Notes: a model not told the origin generated them from the letters alone. A DNA stretch of 64,000 nucleotides from Desulfosporosinus sp049943955 (GCF_049943955.1 NZ_JBNFTW010000009.1:1-64000), one strand, 5' to 3'. Positions 33,828 through 42,590 are shown, numbered from the stretch's first letter. Numbers and translations are program-made.

Positions 33828-35138
33828 TTATTCTATAGACCAATCAGAAAGCTGATAATTCGCATCGCTTTTGTAACGATCCATCAAATAATGGCGAAAG
33901 CGAACATATTCCTTATAGTCACATTCAATTCCTTCTTGGGCAAGAATATCAACAAATCTATTAAGATCAGGCGGACATCCCCAAATCGTAATTGCCTTAT
34001 TAATATTCGGATTATCTTTATTCAGGTGGCAAGCACATTTGCCGAAAAGGACAGACTTTTTAAATCCCGGTGATGCCAATTGCTTCTTTCCGGAAACCAC
34101 TTCAACATTAGGAAACGGCTGACCTTTATAGGCTGAAGAAAAGAGAATCAACATCGGATTGTATTGCACGGAACATCCTGTACACAGCGTGCTGTCGTAT
34201 TTGCGAATCGCTAAACCTGAAATGCCTCGTTTTTCAAATCCTGCCGGTCCGGTATCTTCTTGTGACCATTCCCAATCATACTCTACATATTCCCGATATT
34301 TTTCAAGGGCTTCCCCTTTTATATCGTAATCAGCTAGATCCATGCTGTACCCATGACGGTTCGCATAAACACTTAGATGCTCAACTTCATTTACGGGATA
34401 ACCGAGAATAGCCGCACCCACTAGATCACTGGCAAAGGGATCACGCGAAGATATGAGCAAATTTTTGCGGAAGGCTCTTCCTGTAGGGCCTGGTCCTTTC
34501 TCTAAGGTGTATAGACCATCAATAACCGTCAAAGCTACAGGAAGTTTTTCTATAATACGGGGAAACATAAGGCTGAGTTCCTGATTATCGATACCATGGC
34601 AGAGCTGTTTTGACTTTCTATGAAGACATCCTTTTAAATTCTTAATTCCCAGAGAAACTTTAGCTTGATTGTGCGTTTTTAATACAGGTACGTTAATAAT
34701 TTTATCTGCTTCTAAAGCTTGTTTGGCTATATCTAGCGTTAAGCCTTCTCCATAGTCAATCGTTTTAAATGCTTCTTGATTAAAATCTGCAAGCTTTACC
34801 CCATATCTTTGCACCAATTTTTGATAGCCCAAGGCTTCGAAAACAGCTTCACTCTTAGGATTAAATACGGGCAAAGCACCTTCGCCAATTGTCAGTTTAC
34901 TGAACCCATGCTCAGCAAGAACGCGAACTAAAGCTTCGATCACAATACTTGTCGTTACGACACCGAAAGGAGGAAATGGCAAGTCAAAATCCCAGCTGAC
35001 AATATTAGGCTTAATTAAAATCTCATCATTGGTATCCAAGTCCGCTAGGCCATCACACAAATTTATACTTTCAAGAAGAGACTCATAAACACCCTTTACT
35101 TTGACAATCGATACGGTCGGTTTATCTTGTTTATCCAT
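33828..35138 (-). CDS. DUF362 domain protein
   Basis: A 436-residue protein of the DUF362 family. It has the family core ILIKPNIVSWDF, VRVLAEHGFSKLTIGEGA, VPVLKTHNQAKVSLGIKNLKGCLHRKSKQLCHG and DPFASDLVGAAILGY. The C-terminus has cysteine groups LCTGCSVQYN, FGKCACH and WGCPPD, placed like an iron-sulfur or metal site in place of the ferredoxin domain found in many relatives. The function of the family is not established. It is the second gene of a two-gene unit (33-nt gap) driven by a sigma-54 promoter at 36192. Ribosome site GGGAG before ATG. Confidence 0.85.
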   Translation of the reverse strand: MDKQDKPTVSIVKVKGVYESLLESINLCDGLADLDTNDEILIKPNIVSWDFDLPFPPFGVVTTSIVIEALVRVLAEHGFSKLTIGEGALPVFNPKSEAVFEALGYQKLVQRYGVKLADFNQEAFKTIDYGEGLTLDIAKQALEADKIINVPVLKTHNQAKVSLGIKNLKGCLHRKSKQLCHGIDNQELSLMFPRIIEKLPVALTVIDGLYTLEKGPGPTGRAFRKNLLISSRDPFASDLVGAAILGYPVNEVEHLSVYANRHGYSMDLADYDIKGEALEKYREYVEYDWEWSQEDTGPAGFEKRGISGLAIRKYDSTLCTGCSVQYNPMLILFSSAYKGQPFPNVEVVSGKKQLASPGFKKSVLFGKCACHLNKDNPNINKAITIWGCPPDLNRFVDILAQEGIECDYKEYVRFRHYLMDRYKSDANYQLSDWSIE

Positions 35139-35171
35139 TTAACTCCCTCAATTCATAATAGAGTAAAATCA

Positions 35172-36095
35172 TCAGGCATAGGCCTTATATTTACCATTAG
35201 GATTCATAATAACCCTTCCTTGCTTGGCTAAACGCTGCAGATGCTTTTCTAACATGGTCTGCTCAAAAAATCGATATACTTTTTGGGGTTCAGGGTAGCG
35301 TTTAAAAATAATCTTCTTGTCCAGAAGATCTGTCATTCCTCTTGGAATTTGTAGATGTTTAAGAATAGTTTCGTCTCGTTGATTAATCATTTCAGCATAA
35401 CTCTTTAGTCTCTCAGTAATATTGTCGGAAATAATTCCTTCATGACTGGATACTATCACTTTAGGTTTTAAGTCGATTAGTCGATTAATGGAATCAACAA
35501 ATTCCTCGAGATCAGAAAGCACATTACCATACCATGGGCCAAAAGGTGAAAGATCTATGTCTCCTGAAAACAAAAGGCTTGAATGAGGCTCAAGGAGTGC
35601 AATATGCCCTTGAGTGTGGCCCGGCGTATGAATAACCTTTAAGGAAATCTCTCCAAACCTCAAGACCTCACCGTCTTTAAGTTCTCTATGCACAATTTGA
35701 TTTACCGGCCCGCCTGGAAAGTAATCCGGATTGGGGAAAGCGGAAAGTTCACCATAACCCGAATAGGCCATAAATTTATTGAGAGAACGAATTGGGGGAG
35801 CATCATAAGCATGTGCCCAAATCTCGGCCTCTGGAAAATACTTATTTCCATAAGCATGGTCCAAATGAAAATGAGTGTTTATGATGATATCGATCCTGCC
35901 TTTTTCCAAAATCTTTTTGCGCCGGCTGGGTCCAAAGCCAGTATCAACCAGAACCCTTTTGTCCCCATCAATCAAGAGACCATTACTGTATGGAAACCGT
36001 CCCCCTTGCTCACCTGAAACAAAATATAACTGGGGCAGTAAATTAATAAACATCACTTCATTCATACTAATCGCAGTTCTCACCTTCAGCAGCAT
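35172..36095 (-). CDS. Metallo-beta-lactamase-fold hydrolase
   Basis: A 307-residue MBL-fold enzyme. The metal-binding motif THFHLDHAYGN (HxHxDH) is near residue 75, HTPGHTQGHIAL supplies the next His and FSGDIDLSPFGPWYG the bridging Asp; SSHEG supplies the last His. Relatives hydrolyse thioesters, lactones or similar bonds. The start at 36095 has GGAG 7 nt upstream and lies about 97 nt after a sigma-54 promoter; the longer frame starting at 36167 would be a poor match to the family. It is first in the unit with the DUF362 gene. A CoA-thioesterase-like role is conceivable given the neighbouring pathway; that is inference. Confidence 0.88.
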   Translation of the reverse strand: MLLKVRTAISMNEVMFINLLPQLYFVSGEQGGRFPYSNGLLIDGDKRVLVDTGFGPSRRKKILEKGRIDIIINTHFHLDHAYGNKYFPEAEIWAHAYDAPPIRSLNKFMAYSGYGELSAFPNPDYFPGGPVNQIVHRELKDGEVLRFGEISLKVIHTPGHTQGHIALLEPHSSLLFSGDIDLSPFGPWYGNVLSDLEEFVDSINRLIDLKPKVIVSSHEGIISDNITERLKSYAEMINQRDETILKHLQIPRGMTDLLDKKIIFKRYPEPQKVYRFFEQTMLEKHLQRLAKQGRVIMNPNGKYKAYA

Positions 36096-36191
36096 TAAAA
36101 CTCTCCGCCGAAGGAAAAGTGCCTGCTTATCCTCCTTAAAAATAGTATCGTTTTTTCGTTGCCTCACAAGGGGATATTTTATTTACTAAAT

Positions 36192-36210
36192 ATTGCAAGA
36201 TACGTGCCAA
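36192..36210 (-). promoter_or_regulatory. Sigma-54 promoter of the MBL/DUF362 unit
   Basis: On the minus strand TTGGCACGTATCTTGCAAT matches the -24/-12 consensus TTGGCAC-N5-TTGCA exactly, with GG and GC at the right spacing. It is 97 nt upstream of the hydrolase start, next to the gene for a sigma-54 activator. Confidence 0.9.
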
Positions 36211-36237
36211 TTGCGACTCAAGTAAAAATCTATAAAG

Positions 36238-36268
36238 AATCCAAACTCTTTAATATCGAGTTTGGATT
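36238..36268. terminator. Perfect 11-bp inverted repeat after the activator gene
   Basis: AATCCAAACTC and GAGTTTGGATT enclose 9 nt. On the minus strand it follows the activator stop codon by about 90 nt and has a T-rich tail, so it may be its terminator. It also lies between the upstream dyad and the sigma-54 promoter, and a regulatory role cannot be excluded. Confidence 0.55.
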
Positions 36269-36270
36269 GT

Positions 36271-36285
36271 GTATGAATTTTATAC
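36271..36285. promoter_or_regulatory. Candidate enhancer dyad for the sigma-54 activator
   Basis: GTATGAATTTTATAC has GTAT/ATAC arms. On the minus strand it reads GTATAAAATTCATAC, which matches 13 of 15 bases of the dyad at 42576-42590. It lies about 62 bp upstream of the -24 element. Upstream position and sharing make it a likely activator site. Confidence 0.5.
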
Positions 36286-36317
36286 AGTTTTCGAAGTACA
36301 AAGGTATTGAAAGCGCA

Positions 36318-36358
36318 CATTCTAAAGCTAAAGCGTAAAACTTTGAGGCCACTCCTAT
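36318..36358 (+). repeat. Possible decayed copy of the dispersed repeat
   Basis: TAAAGCTAAAGCGTAAAACT then TTGAGGCCACTCC resembles the joined form of the repeat at 27155 (CAGCTACAGATGAACATTGG then GGCCACTCCC). Similarity is weak and the end is overlapped by the activator stop codon. Confidence 0.25.
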
Positions 36359-37761
36359 AGCTTTTCCTCAATATCATACCTGCGTAATTTGTCATAAAAG
36401 GCCCGTCTCGAAATCCCTAAGACTTCCATAGTCTTTGTTCGATTATTGTTATTGTTAGCCAGAGCAGAGGCTATAAGTTCCTTTTCCACTCTCGCTACAA
36501 TTTCTTTTAAATTATAAGTCCTATCCTTTAAATCAGAGGGTTGATTATTCATAGGGATAATATTGGCAGGTAAGTGGTGGATTTCAATGGTAGACCCATT
36601 GCACACAATGCTTGCATGTTCCAGAACATTTTGCAGTTCGCGAATATTGCCCGGCCAGTTATAATTTTGGAAGATTCTTAATACCTGAGGAGCCAAGCTT
36701 AACTCATGCCCAACCTCCCGCGAAAACTGATCAAGGAAGGTTTGGGTCAACGCTATTAAATCATCTTTTCGTTCACGCAGTGGGTTAAGATTCAGGGGAA
36801 CAATATTTAAGCGGTAATAAAGATCTTTCCGAAACGTTTTTTCGGCAATCATCGTTTCTAAGTCACGATTAGTTGCTGCTATTACTCGTATGTCAACCTT
36901 AATCGTCGCTGATCCTCCAACTCTTTCGAATTCCTTTTCTTGTAGAACTCTAAGCAATTTGGCTTGCATTGTTAAGCTCATATCTCCAATTTCATCCAAA
37001 AAAATTGTCCCGCTGTGAGCTAGTTCAAATTTTCCGAGTTTGCCCCCCTTTTTGGCACCCGTATATGCTCCTTCTTCATATCCAAACAATTCGCTTTCTA
37101 TTAAGCTCTCCGGTATTGCTGCGCAATTTACTTTTATTAGAGGTTTGTTTTTACGTCGGCTAGCGTTATGAACTGCTTTGGCCAGTACTTCCTTTCCCAC
37201 ACCACTCTCCCCGCGAATCAAGACCGTACTGTCCGTTCGAGCTACCTTCGCTGCCAATATTAAGGTTTCTTTCACATTGCGGTTTTGCCCAACATATTCC
37301 TTAAACGACAACGGCAGTTGTTCCCATTGGTCCAACTGCTCTTTTAAATAATCCGCAACGCCCTTTGTTTGCTGCAATTCACGGTTAAGCTCAAGTTCTT
37401 CGGTAACATTTTTAAATGTTGAAATGCATCCGATAATTTGTTTCCCCTTATACAAAGGAAACGCGCTGCCTATAACATCGATGCCAAGAGACTTCAAATG
37501 CTCTGAGCCTTTTATAGATTTTCCACTGTGAAGAGCTTTAATAGCTGCAGAATCGGGTTCAATTTTGTCCAGTCTGCGGCCCAGGACTTTTTCCACAGGA
37601 ACCCCTAGGATTCTGGCATAGGCTTCATTGACATAGACAATTGTTGTGTGGGAATCAATAACCAATACCACGTCATGAATATTATCGAGGATTTTGAACA
37701 ACAGTTCTTGATCCCAACGTGGAAAATCGATTGTAGTGACAGCATGAATTCCTGCACTCAT
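36355..37761 (-). CDS. Sigma-54-dependent PAS-domain transcriptional activator
   Basis: An enhancer-binding protein of 468 residues. The N-terminal PAS domain (about 20-130, DVVLVIDSHTTIVYVNEAYARILG) probably senses a small molecule or redox state. The AAA+ domain has GESGVGKE (Walker A), ELFGYEEGAYTGA (the GAFTGA-type loop that contacts sigma-54, with Tyr for Phe), GTIFLDEIGDM (Walker B) and the RVIAATNRDL stretch. A Fis-type HTH ends it (NNNRTKTMEVLGISRRAFYDKLRRY). No receiver domain, so it is not a two-component regulator. Start 37761 has GGGGGA upstream. Three sigma-54 promoters lie within 9 kb. Confidence 0.95.
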   Translation of the reverse strand: MSAGIHAVTTIDFPRWDQELLFKILDNIHDVVLVIDSHTTIVYVNEAYARILGVPVEKVLGRRLDKIEPDSAAIKALHSGKSIKGSEHLKSLGIDVIGSAFPLYKGKQIIGCISTFKNVTEELELNRELQQTKGVADYLKEQLDQWEQLPLSFKEYVGQNRNVKETLILAAKVARTDSTVLIRGESGVGKEVLAKAVHNASRRKNKPLIKVNCAAIPESLIESELFGYEEGAYTGAKKGGKLGKFELAHSGTIFLDEIGDMSLTMQAKLLRVLQEKEFERVGGSATIKVDIRVIAATNRDLETMIAEKTFRKDLYYRLNIVPLNLNPLRERKDDLIALTQTFLDQFSREVGHELSLAPQVLRIFQNYNWPGNIRELQNVLEHASIVCNGSTIEIHHLPANIIPMNNQPSDLKDRTYNLKEIVARVEKELIASALANNNNNRTKTMEVLGISRRAFYDKLRRYDIEEKL

Positions 37762-37906
37762 GAAATTCCCCCATTTTTGTATCATTTGTAAACATTATAC
37801 TAAAGGTAAGCAAGTGAAGTAAAGATTAATGCCAAAATATTTTAAACATTCTAACTATTACGGGCCAAACTAGCGTGCCTCGCCAAATAAGTTTCGATGC
37901 GAACAT

Positions 37907-37926
37907 ACTCCCACCACTTATGTGGT
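37907..37926 (+). repeat. Possible terminal-hairpin trace of the dispersed repeat
   Basis: ACTCCCACCACTTATGTGGT resembles the terminal hairpin region of the repeat, but the right arm and tail do not match. Low certainty. The rest of the 290-bp gap holds the promoter of the next gene. Confidence 0.2.
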
Positions 37927-37991
37927 TAAATAGCGTTTGATGCTCTGGATTTTTATGCTAAATTAGAATAAATATTGTTTGCCCCAAAAAC

Positions 37992-38019
37992 TAATTCATT
38001 AATCTGGAAATGCCGATAT
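37992..38019 (+). promoter_or_regulatory. Sigma-D (FliA-type) promoter
   Basis: GCCGATAT (38012-38019) matches the -10 consensus of the motility sigma factor at all eight bases. TAAT (37992-37995) stands for the -35 TAAA with 16 nt between. The start codon is 36 nt downstream with AGGAGG between. Confidence 0.65.
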
Positions 38020-38054
38020 TAAAATTGACAACTATTTCTTTAGGAGGAAAATAT

Positions 38055-38918
38055 ATGTCTATCGGTAGTTTGCAATCTTATCCACCACTTTCTTATGACC
38101 AAACCAATACTTTGTTACAGCGCAACAAACTTGATACTACTTCAACGATTAATCAAAATGATATCTCTCATGAAAAATTCTTAGAAGGTTTTCATCTTAA
38201 CCCAGACAAGATCGACTTATCATTGCCAGCCAAAAACTCAAATGGGATAACCTTAAATTTGTTGGATGACAGTCCTAACATCATTGATAGCAGTAATTTT
38301 GAATCCTTTTTAAATAATATGCAAGGTTTAAATAAGGATCAGATTTCTCAACTACAAAGCGCATTGAGTGCTGCATCTGAAACGATGAACAACAGCCAAA
38401 CGGTTGGCGGTACTTATGGTATGCGCATTAGTCAAACGAATTTGGAATTCAAATACATATCCCAAAACCTAATACCGGAACAATATCAACAACAATTCAA
38501 TTCATTCGTAGATAATTACACGAATCAATTGTCAACTAATTACGTAAACCTTTTAAAAGGTTTCGCAGATCAACTTGCTAATACAACCGATCCCGTACTT
38601 ATTAAAACTGGTTGGAAGGATAAAGGAACAAAGATGCAAGATGATTTAGAAAATAGTTCCTATTCTTTCCAAACGTCGGCAAATCAGTATCAGAGTCTAT
38701 TTAACAGCGTTAATGTCACAGATTCCGACACCTTAAAGAATCAATTAGATTCTGTGTATAAAACCATATTATCAAATTACACACCTGATTCTGACGGTGC
38801 TTCTCGCTCCGATATTGTAAATGAGATAAAATATCTTTCTAATAGTTGGAATACATTTATGGATGCTGTCGGTGACCAAAAAAATAAGCTTACTACATCT
38901 GTCGATCTTCACGCTTAG
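38055..38918 (+). CDS. Unknown protein of a probable motility regulon
   Basis: A 287-residue hydrophilic protein that I do not recognise. It has no signal peptide, no membrane helix and no cysteine. It is rich in Ser, Asn, Gln and Leu, with predicted helical stretches (LNKDQISQLQSALSAASETM and FVDNYTNQLSTNYVNLLKGF) and an N-terminal segment (SIGSLQSYPPLSYDQTN) that may be unstructured. This composition is like flagellar or secreted structural proteins. A good FliA-type promoter upstream supports a link to motility. The start at 38055 follows AGGAGG. A terminator follows; it is a single-gene unit. Confidence 0.75.
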   Translation: MSIGSLQSYPPLSYDQTNTLLQRNKLDTTSTINQNDISHEKFLEGFHLNPDKIDLSLPAKNSNGITLNLLDDSPNIIDSSNFESFLNNMQGLNKDQISQLQSALSAASETMNNSQTVGGTYGMRISQTNLEFKYISQNLIPEQYQQQFNSFVDNYTNQLSTNYVNLLKGFADQLANTTDPVLIKTGWKDKGTKMQDDLENSSYSFQTSANQYQSLFNSVNVTDSDTLKNQLDSVYKTILSNYTPDSDGASRSDIVNEIKYLSNSWNTFMDAVGDQKNKLTTSVDLHA

Positions 38919-39027
38919 CTTAGCCATACTTACTATACTTTAATTTACTTTAATTACCTCGGTTTATCTATCTCAACTCAACTTAAACTTAACCTAACCA
39001 ACCAATCAGAATTAACATAACATGTCT

Positions 39028-39074
39028 AAAAAGAATCTTGGATCGATGAATCGCCCAAAGATTCTTTTTATTTT
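39028..39074 (+). terminator. Terminator of the 287-aa gene
   Basis: AAAAAGAATCTT and AAGATTCTTTTT pair around an 18-nt loop, followed by ATTTTG. Confidence 0.75.
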
Positions 39075-39184
39075 GTCGCAATTTACAATCATAGTCTTCT
39101 TCTTTTAAAAACTTAACTTAGGCAAATAACAACTAATGCACTGTTGTGACTAATAATGTACATCGACCATTGAAATGATAAAGA

Positions 39185-39973
39185 TCAGTTACCTGTAAAA
39201 CTGGGTTTTCTTTTATCGAAAAATGCAGAGATTGCCTCTTTAATATCCTTTGTCCCGCAGCAATAGGTTGATTGGGCTTGTTCAAATAAGAGACCTGCAG
39301 CCACACTACTTTCTTCAGCAAGATTAATGCCTTTCTTAGCAAAAGCAATACTGGAAGGAGGAAATCCAGACATTCTCTGAGCAAGACGGATGGTAACCTC
39401 ACGCAGTTTTTCAACAGGAACAACTTTCTCCACAAGCCCAATTTGCAGAGCCTCTTGAGCCCCTATCTCCTCACAAGCCATTATAAGTCTCTTAGCCTGC
39501 CCTGTTCCAACAAGTTTTGTTAAGCGCGTTGTCCCTCCCATATCGGGGGATAACCCTAGTTTGACCTCCGGTAAACTTAATCTAAGGTTTTCTGCGGCAA
39601 TTCTAATGTCACATCCTAACATTAATTCTACTGCCGAACCAAAACAAAATCCTTGCACCCCAATCACTACCGGTATTGAAAGGGTTTGCCAGAAACCATA
39701 TAGTCCTTGTAACCAGGTTAAAGCTGCTTTCACTTTTTCCGAACTAACTTCCTGGAGAAATTTCAGATCGATCCCCGCGGAAAAGTTGTCACCATTGGCA
39801 ACAATGGCTAAAGCCCGCAAGTCCTCCATAGTTAGAATTTCCTGTTGCAGGGCTCCCAGTTCGTTAAGAAAATCATCTCCTACGACATTTAGTTTTTCCG
39901 CATTATCTAAAATAATAGCTCCACAATAATCTTGTCTTTCAAATTTAATGATCTCTCCATATTTTCTCTCCAT
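39185..39973 (-). CDS. Enoyl-CoA hydratase/isomerase family protein (crotonase)
   Basis: A 262-residue crotonase-fold enzyme acting on CoA thioesters. It shows ALAIVANGDNFSAGIDLKFL (oxyanion hole), IPVVIGVQGFCFGSAVELMLGCDIRIAAE (second oxyanion and first catalytic-acid region), and LPEVKLGLSPDMGGTTRLTKLVG. The first catalytic Glu of true hydratases falls on Glu of SAVELML, the second on Asp of SPDMGG, so isomerase or hydratase action is open. It is the last gene of the unit that starts with the 4-hydroxybutyryl-CoA dehydratase-like gene, with gaps of about 100 nt. The ribosome site is weak. Confidence 0.88.
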   Translation of the reverse strand: MERKYGEIIKFERQDYCGAIILDNAEKLNVVGDDFLNELGALQQEILTMEDLRALAIVANGDNFSAGIDLKFLQEVSSEKVKAALTWLQGLYGFWQTLSIPVVIGVQGFCFGSAVELMLGCDIRIAAENLRLSLPEVKLGLSPDMGGTTRLTKLVGTGQAKRLIMACEEIGAQEALQIGLVEKVVPVEKLREVTIRLAQRMSGFPPSSIAFAKKGINLAEESSVAAGLLFEQAQSTYCCGTKDIKEAISAFFDKRKPSFTGN

Positions 39974-40069
39974 TATGCGTCCGGTATTATAACCAGACTT
40001 TCACCTCTTATCCTTTATTTTTAAACGGATTTTCAAAAAACTAATGAATGGAGTTTATTTTAGCAATAA

Positions 40070-40846
40070 TTAAACATCGGTACTTTCATACGAGGTTAAA
40101 TTCTCAAGAAAATTCCGGATTGCCGCGTTGACTTCAGTTGCTTTTTCTTGCATACACATATGTCCTGATTCCTTGATAATTCTTAAGTTCGCATTGGTCA
40201 GCTTATCGGCCAAAAATTGAGAGTATTTCACCGGGGTCATCACGTCTTCCTCTCCGACGAGAATTAAAGTGGGAACTTGAATTTTTTCTACCTCATCTAT
40301 TCGATTAAAGGTATTGCAAGCCTGAAAATCAGCCCAAAATACGTTTGCCGGAATCTTCTGCAGTTCTTTCATCTCCTTAGCTTTTTCCTCATCTGACGTT
40401 GCGGAACCATATAAATGATCGACATTCTTAAACGGAAACATTCCCGAAGCAGCAGCATCTATGATCCCTTGGCCTACTCTCAGCCTTGCTCCGGTTCCAA
40501 GGAGAATCAGCCCAGTCACTTTTCCCGGATAACGTAAAGTAAACTCCTGAGCAATTGCTCCCCCCATGGAATGCCCCGCTAAGGAAAATTTTTCAATACC
40601 TAAAGTCTGGACAAAATCATTTAGAAAATCAGCCATTGATGAAATATCTGCTAGCAAACTGCCGCCGGACTTCCCATGCCCGGGCAGATCCAGGACAATC
40701 AGGTTTCCTTGCTTTTGTAATCCAGAGATTTGCTTTGACCAGCTTTGGCTTGAGCCTCCGGCACCGTGAATTACAATGAGAGGCAAAAAATCTCCGCCGG
40801 CAGATTCATAGAAGATATTTATTCCTTTAACTGATGCATAAGACAT
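40070..40846 (-). CDS. Alpha/beta-fold hydrolase
   Basis: A 258-residue alpha/beta hydrolase. VIHGAGGSSQSWSKQI is the oxyanion region, LAGHSMGGAIAQEF holds the nucleophile Ser (G-x-S-x-G), VGEEDVMTPVKYSQ the acidic residue and ESGHMCMQEKA the catalytic His. It could hydrolyse an ester, lactone or CoA thioester. It lies between the dehydratase-like and crotonase genes on the same strand, so it probably serves the same pathway. Ribosome site GGAG 9 nt before ATG. Confidence 0.88.
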   Translation of the reverse strand: MSYASVKGINIFYESAGGDFLPLIVIHGAGGSSQSWSKQISGLQKQGNLIVLDLPGHGKSGGSLLADISSMADFLNDFVQTLGIEKFSLAGHSMGGAIAQEFTLRYPGKVTGLILLGTGARLRVGQGIIDAAASGMFPFKNVDHLYGSATSDEEKAKEMKELQKIPANVFWADFQACNTFNRIDEVEKIQVPTLILVGEEDVMTPVKYSQFLADKLTNANLRIIKESGHMCMQEKATEVNAAIRNFLENLTSYESTDV

Positions 40847-40959
40847 TTAGTCAACTCCTCTCAATTGGATATTGTCTATTTTTAACAATTGTAACAAATA
40901 ATTTTGCTTAAACAAGAGATTCTCCCCTAACTTTTCGCCAGGGGAGCTCTTCTTTGCCT

Positions 40960-42432
40960 TTATTTCTTCCTCAGTGACATTCCGGCGATCTCACGAACAA
41001 TGTCCTTCTTTGACTCTAAATCGTATTGAGTGGTAATGGCAATCTGCTCCATGATAGGAGACCCTCCCCCGTGATAATTGCCATATTGCGAAGTGCCTGC
41101 ATAACCCGAAAGCCCAAAATCGATGAAATTAAGCCAGAATTTAATTTGATCCTCAATAGGAATTTTTGGATTGCGATTTAAGTATTTTTCCAGTAGAGCC
41201 TTTGTTTCCGGATTCATCAAATCTTTTTCAAATGGGAAGGTTGCCGGCATTCCGCCCGCTATATTGCATAAGATTTCCTGTTCATGAAACACCGCCTCAC
41301 CAGTTAGACAGCGCCCAACATTAGCATAAATTGAATTTGGAATGTAACTCCCCGGTCCATAAGGAACCATTCCCATACCGGGCATGTAAACCTCTGGCTT
41401 AGCCAAAGCCGAAGCCGTGTACCCGGCTGCATAGCCAAGTTCACCTGTCATGATTAATCTGGAGAGCATTTCGCGCACGTGATGAGTCTTGTCAATACCA
41501 TTAATGTCTGCTGCCAGGCCTGCCATGCCAATAACATAATCTAATGCTGCCGGTTTACAGCCTGAATAAGAATGACGATGAAATAAGGCAAAAAGCAAGG
41601 CCGCAATACCCCCGTGTTGAATCTCCCCGCACAGAAAAACCCGCTCCCAAGGAATAAAACAATCATCAAAAATAATATAGGAGTCTGTATACCCTGTTTC
41701 AATTCCCTTTTGAAAAAAATCTCGTTTACGATTCAGATGATAATGAACAACTTGCTTAATCCCCTCATAATCTGAAGGCACCGCAAAACACACTGCATAA
41801 GACTCTTCACCTTTTTGCAGAGCTCTGTTCGGAACAACTAAGATTTCATCCGAAATTGAGGCCTCTGAAATATGAACCTTTGAGCCACGAACGATGATCC
41901 CATCACTGCGTTCTTCCACAACATGAACATACATGTCGGGATCGATTTGTTCCGCTGGGCGCTTGAGCCGTTCTCCTTTGACATCAGTCTGCGCGCAGCT
42001 TGCCACAAGGTCTTCCCTCTGGAACATTTCCAACCACTTGAGGAAATTATCATGATAGGCTGTTTTCGCTTTAGGTGACTTTTGAGCCTCATAAGAAACA
42101 GCGTTGATGGCGTTGGCCGCATCAATTCCCATACAACGTTGAATACATCCTCCAACCTTATTGCATAACAAACGAGTCATATCTTGCTTTTTATGCAGGT
42201 CTTCGGCATTTTGATGAATATGGTTAAAACGGTTAATAGTTTCCCCTGTAATATGGGAGGTTGCCGTACAAAGGTCTTTGCTGACAGGATCCCAAGCAGA
42301 ATCAAAGGTCAATCCCATTACATTCAGAGCGCCTTCTTGGCGCGGATCAAGCCTGTCAATTTTTTCTCCGTTTGAATAGAGATTTCTGTTCATTTTGCTT
42401 AGCCTTTCTAAATACTGAGCTCTTGTTCTCAT
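40960..42432 (-). CDS. 4-hydroxybutyryl-CoA dehydratase-like iron-sulfur flavoprotein
   Basis: A 490-residue member of the HpaB/AbfD flavoprotein superfamily. The AbfD iron-sulfur ligands all appear: CIQRC (Cys 96 and 100) and HRHSYSGC (His 285 and Cys 292), with the same internal spacings as Cys99/Cys103 and His292/Cys299 of the Clostridium aminobutyricum enzyme. HpaB-type oxygenases lack them. The TGETINRFNHIH and GIIVRGSKVHISEAS blocks are also AbfD-like. AbfD carries out the radical dehydration of 4-hydroxybutyryl-CoA to crotonyl-CoA with FAD and a [4Fe-4S] cluster; the substrate here may differ. The start at 42432 is 62 nt from a sigma-54 promoter. Confidence 0.85.
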   Translation of the reverse strand: MRTRAQYLERLSKMNRNLYSNGEKIDRLDPRQEGALNVMGLTFDSAWDPVSKDLCTATSHITGETINRFNHIHQNAEDLHKKQDMTRLLCNKVGGCIQRCMGIDAANAINAVSYEAQKSPKAKTAYHDNFLKWLEMFQREDLVASCAQTDVKGERLKRPAEQIDPDMYVHVVEERSDGIIVRGSKVHISEASISDEILVVPNRALQKGEESYAVCFAVPSDYEGIKQVVHYHLNRKRDFFQKGIETGYTDSYIIFDDCFIPWERVFLCGEIQHGGIAALLFALFHRHSYSGCKPAALDYVIGMAGLAADINGIDKTHHVREMLSRLIMTGELGYAAGYTASALAKPEVYMPGMGMVPYGPGSYIPNSIYANVGRCLTGEAVFHEQEILCNIAGGMPATFPFEKDLMNPETKALLEKYLNRNPKIPIEDQIKFWLNFIDFGLSGYAGTSQYGNYHGGGSPIMEQIAITTQYDLESKKDIVREIAGMSLRKK

Positions 42433-42493
42433 CTGGTTTTCCTCCTTCAAATCAAATCAGGAATTTTAACGAAAATCTCTTATATCAATATCT

Positions 42494-42513
42494 ATTTGCA
42501 AAATACATGCCAG
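42494..42513 (-). promoter_or_regulatory. Sigma-54 promoter of the dehydratase-like unit
   Basis: On the minus strand CTGGCATGTATTTTGCAAAT has TGGCAT and TTGCA with GG and GC ten nt apart, as in -24/-12 promoters. It leads to the dehydratase-like gene about 62 nt downstream. Confidence 0.85.
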
Positions 42514-42526
42514 CATATATTTTTAT

Positions 42527-42566
42527 AAAAAAGCCCCCTTAAGGGTGGTTAACACTCTTAAGGGGG
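42527..42566 (-). terminator. Terminator of the upstream ferredoxin/MaoC unit
   Basis: On the minus strand CCCCCTTAAG and CTTAAGGGGG form a 10-bp stem followed by GCTTTTTTATAAAA. It separates two sigma-54 units on the same strand. Confidence 0.85.
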
Positions 42567-42575
42567 ATACAAAAT

Positions 42576-42590
42576 GTATGGAATTCATAC
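42576..42590. promoter_or_regulatory. Candidate enhancer dyad for the sigma-54 activator
   Basis: GTATGGAATTCATAC has GTATG/CATAC arms around GAATT. It is about 65 bp upstream of the -24 element of the dehydratase promoter and nearly identical to the dyad at 36271-36285, which lies at the same relative distance from its promoter. Confidence 0.5.

Noticed and set aside
40960..42432. Annotation as 4-hydroxyphenylacetate 3-monooxygenase (HpaB)
   Set aside because: The [4Fe-4S] ligand pattern CxxxC and H-x6-C of 4-hydroxybutyryl-CoA dehydratase is complete, and the neighbours act on CoA thioesters, so an oxygen-dependent monooxygenase is unlikely.
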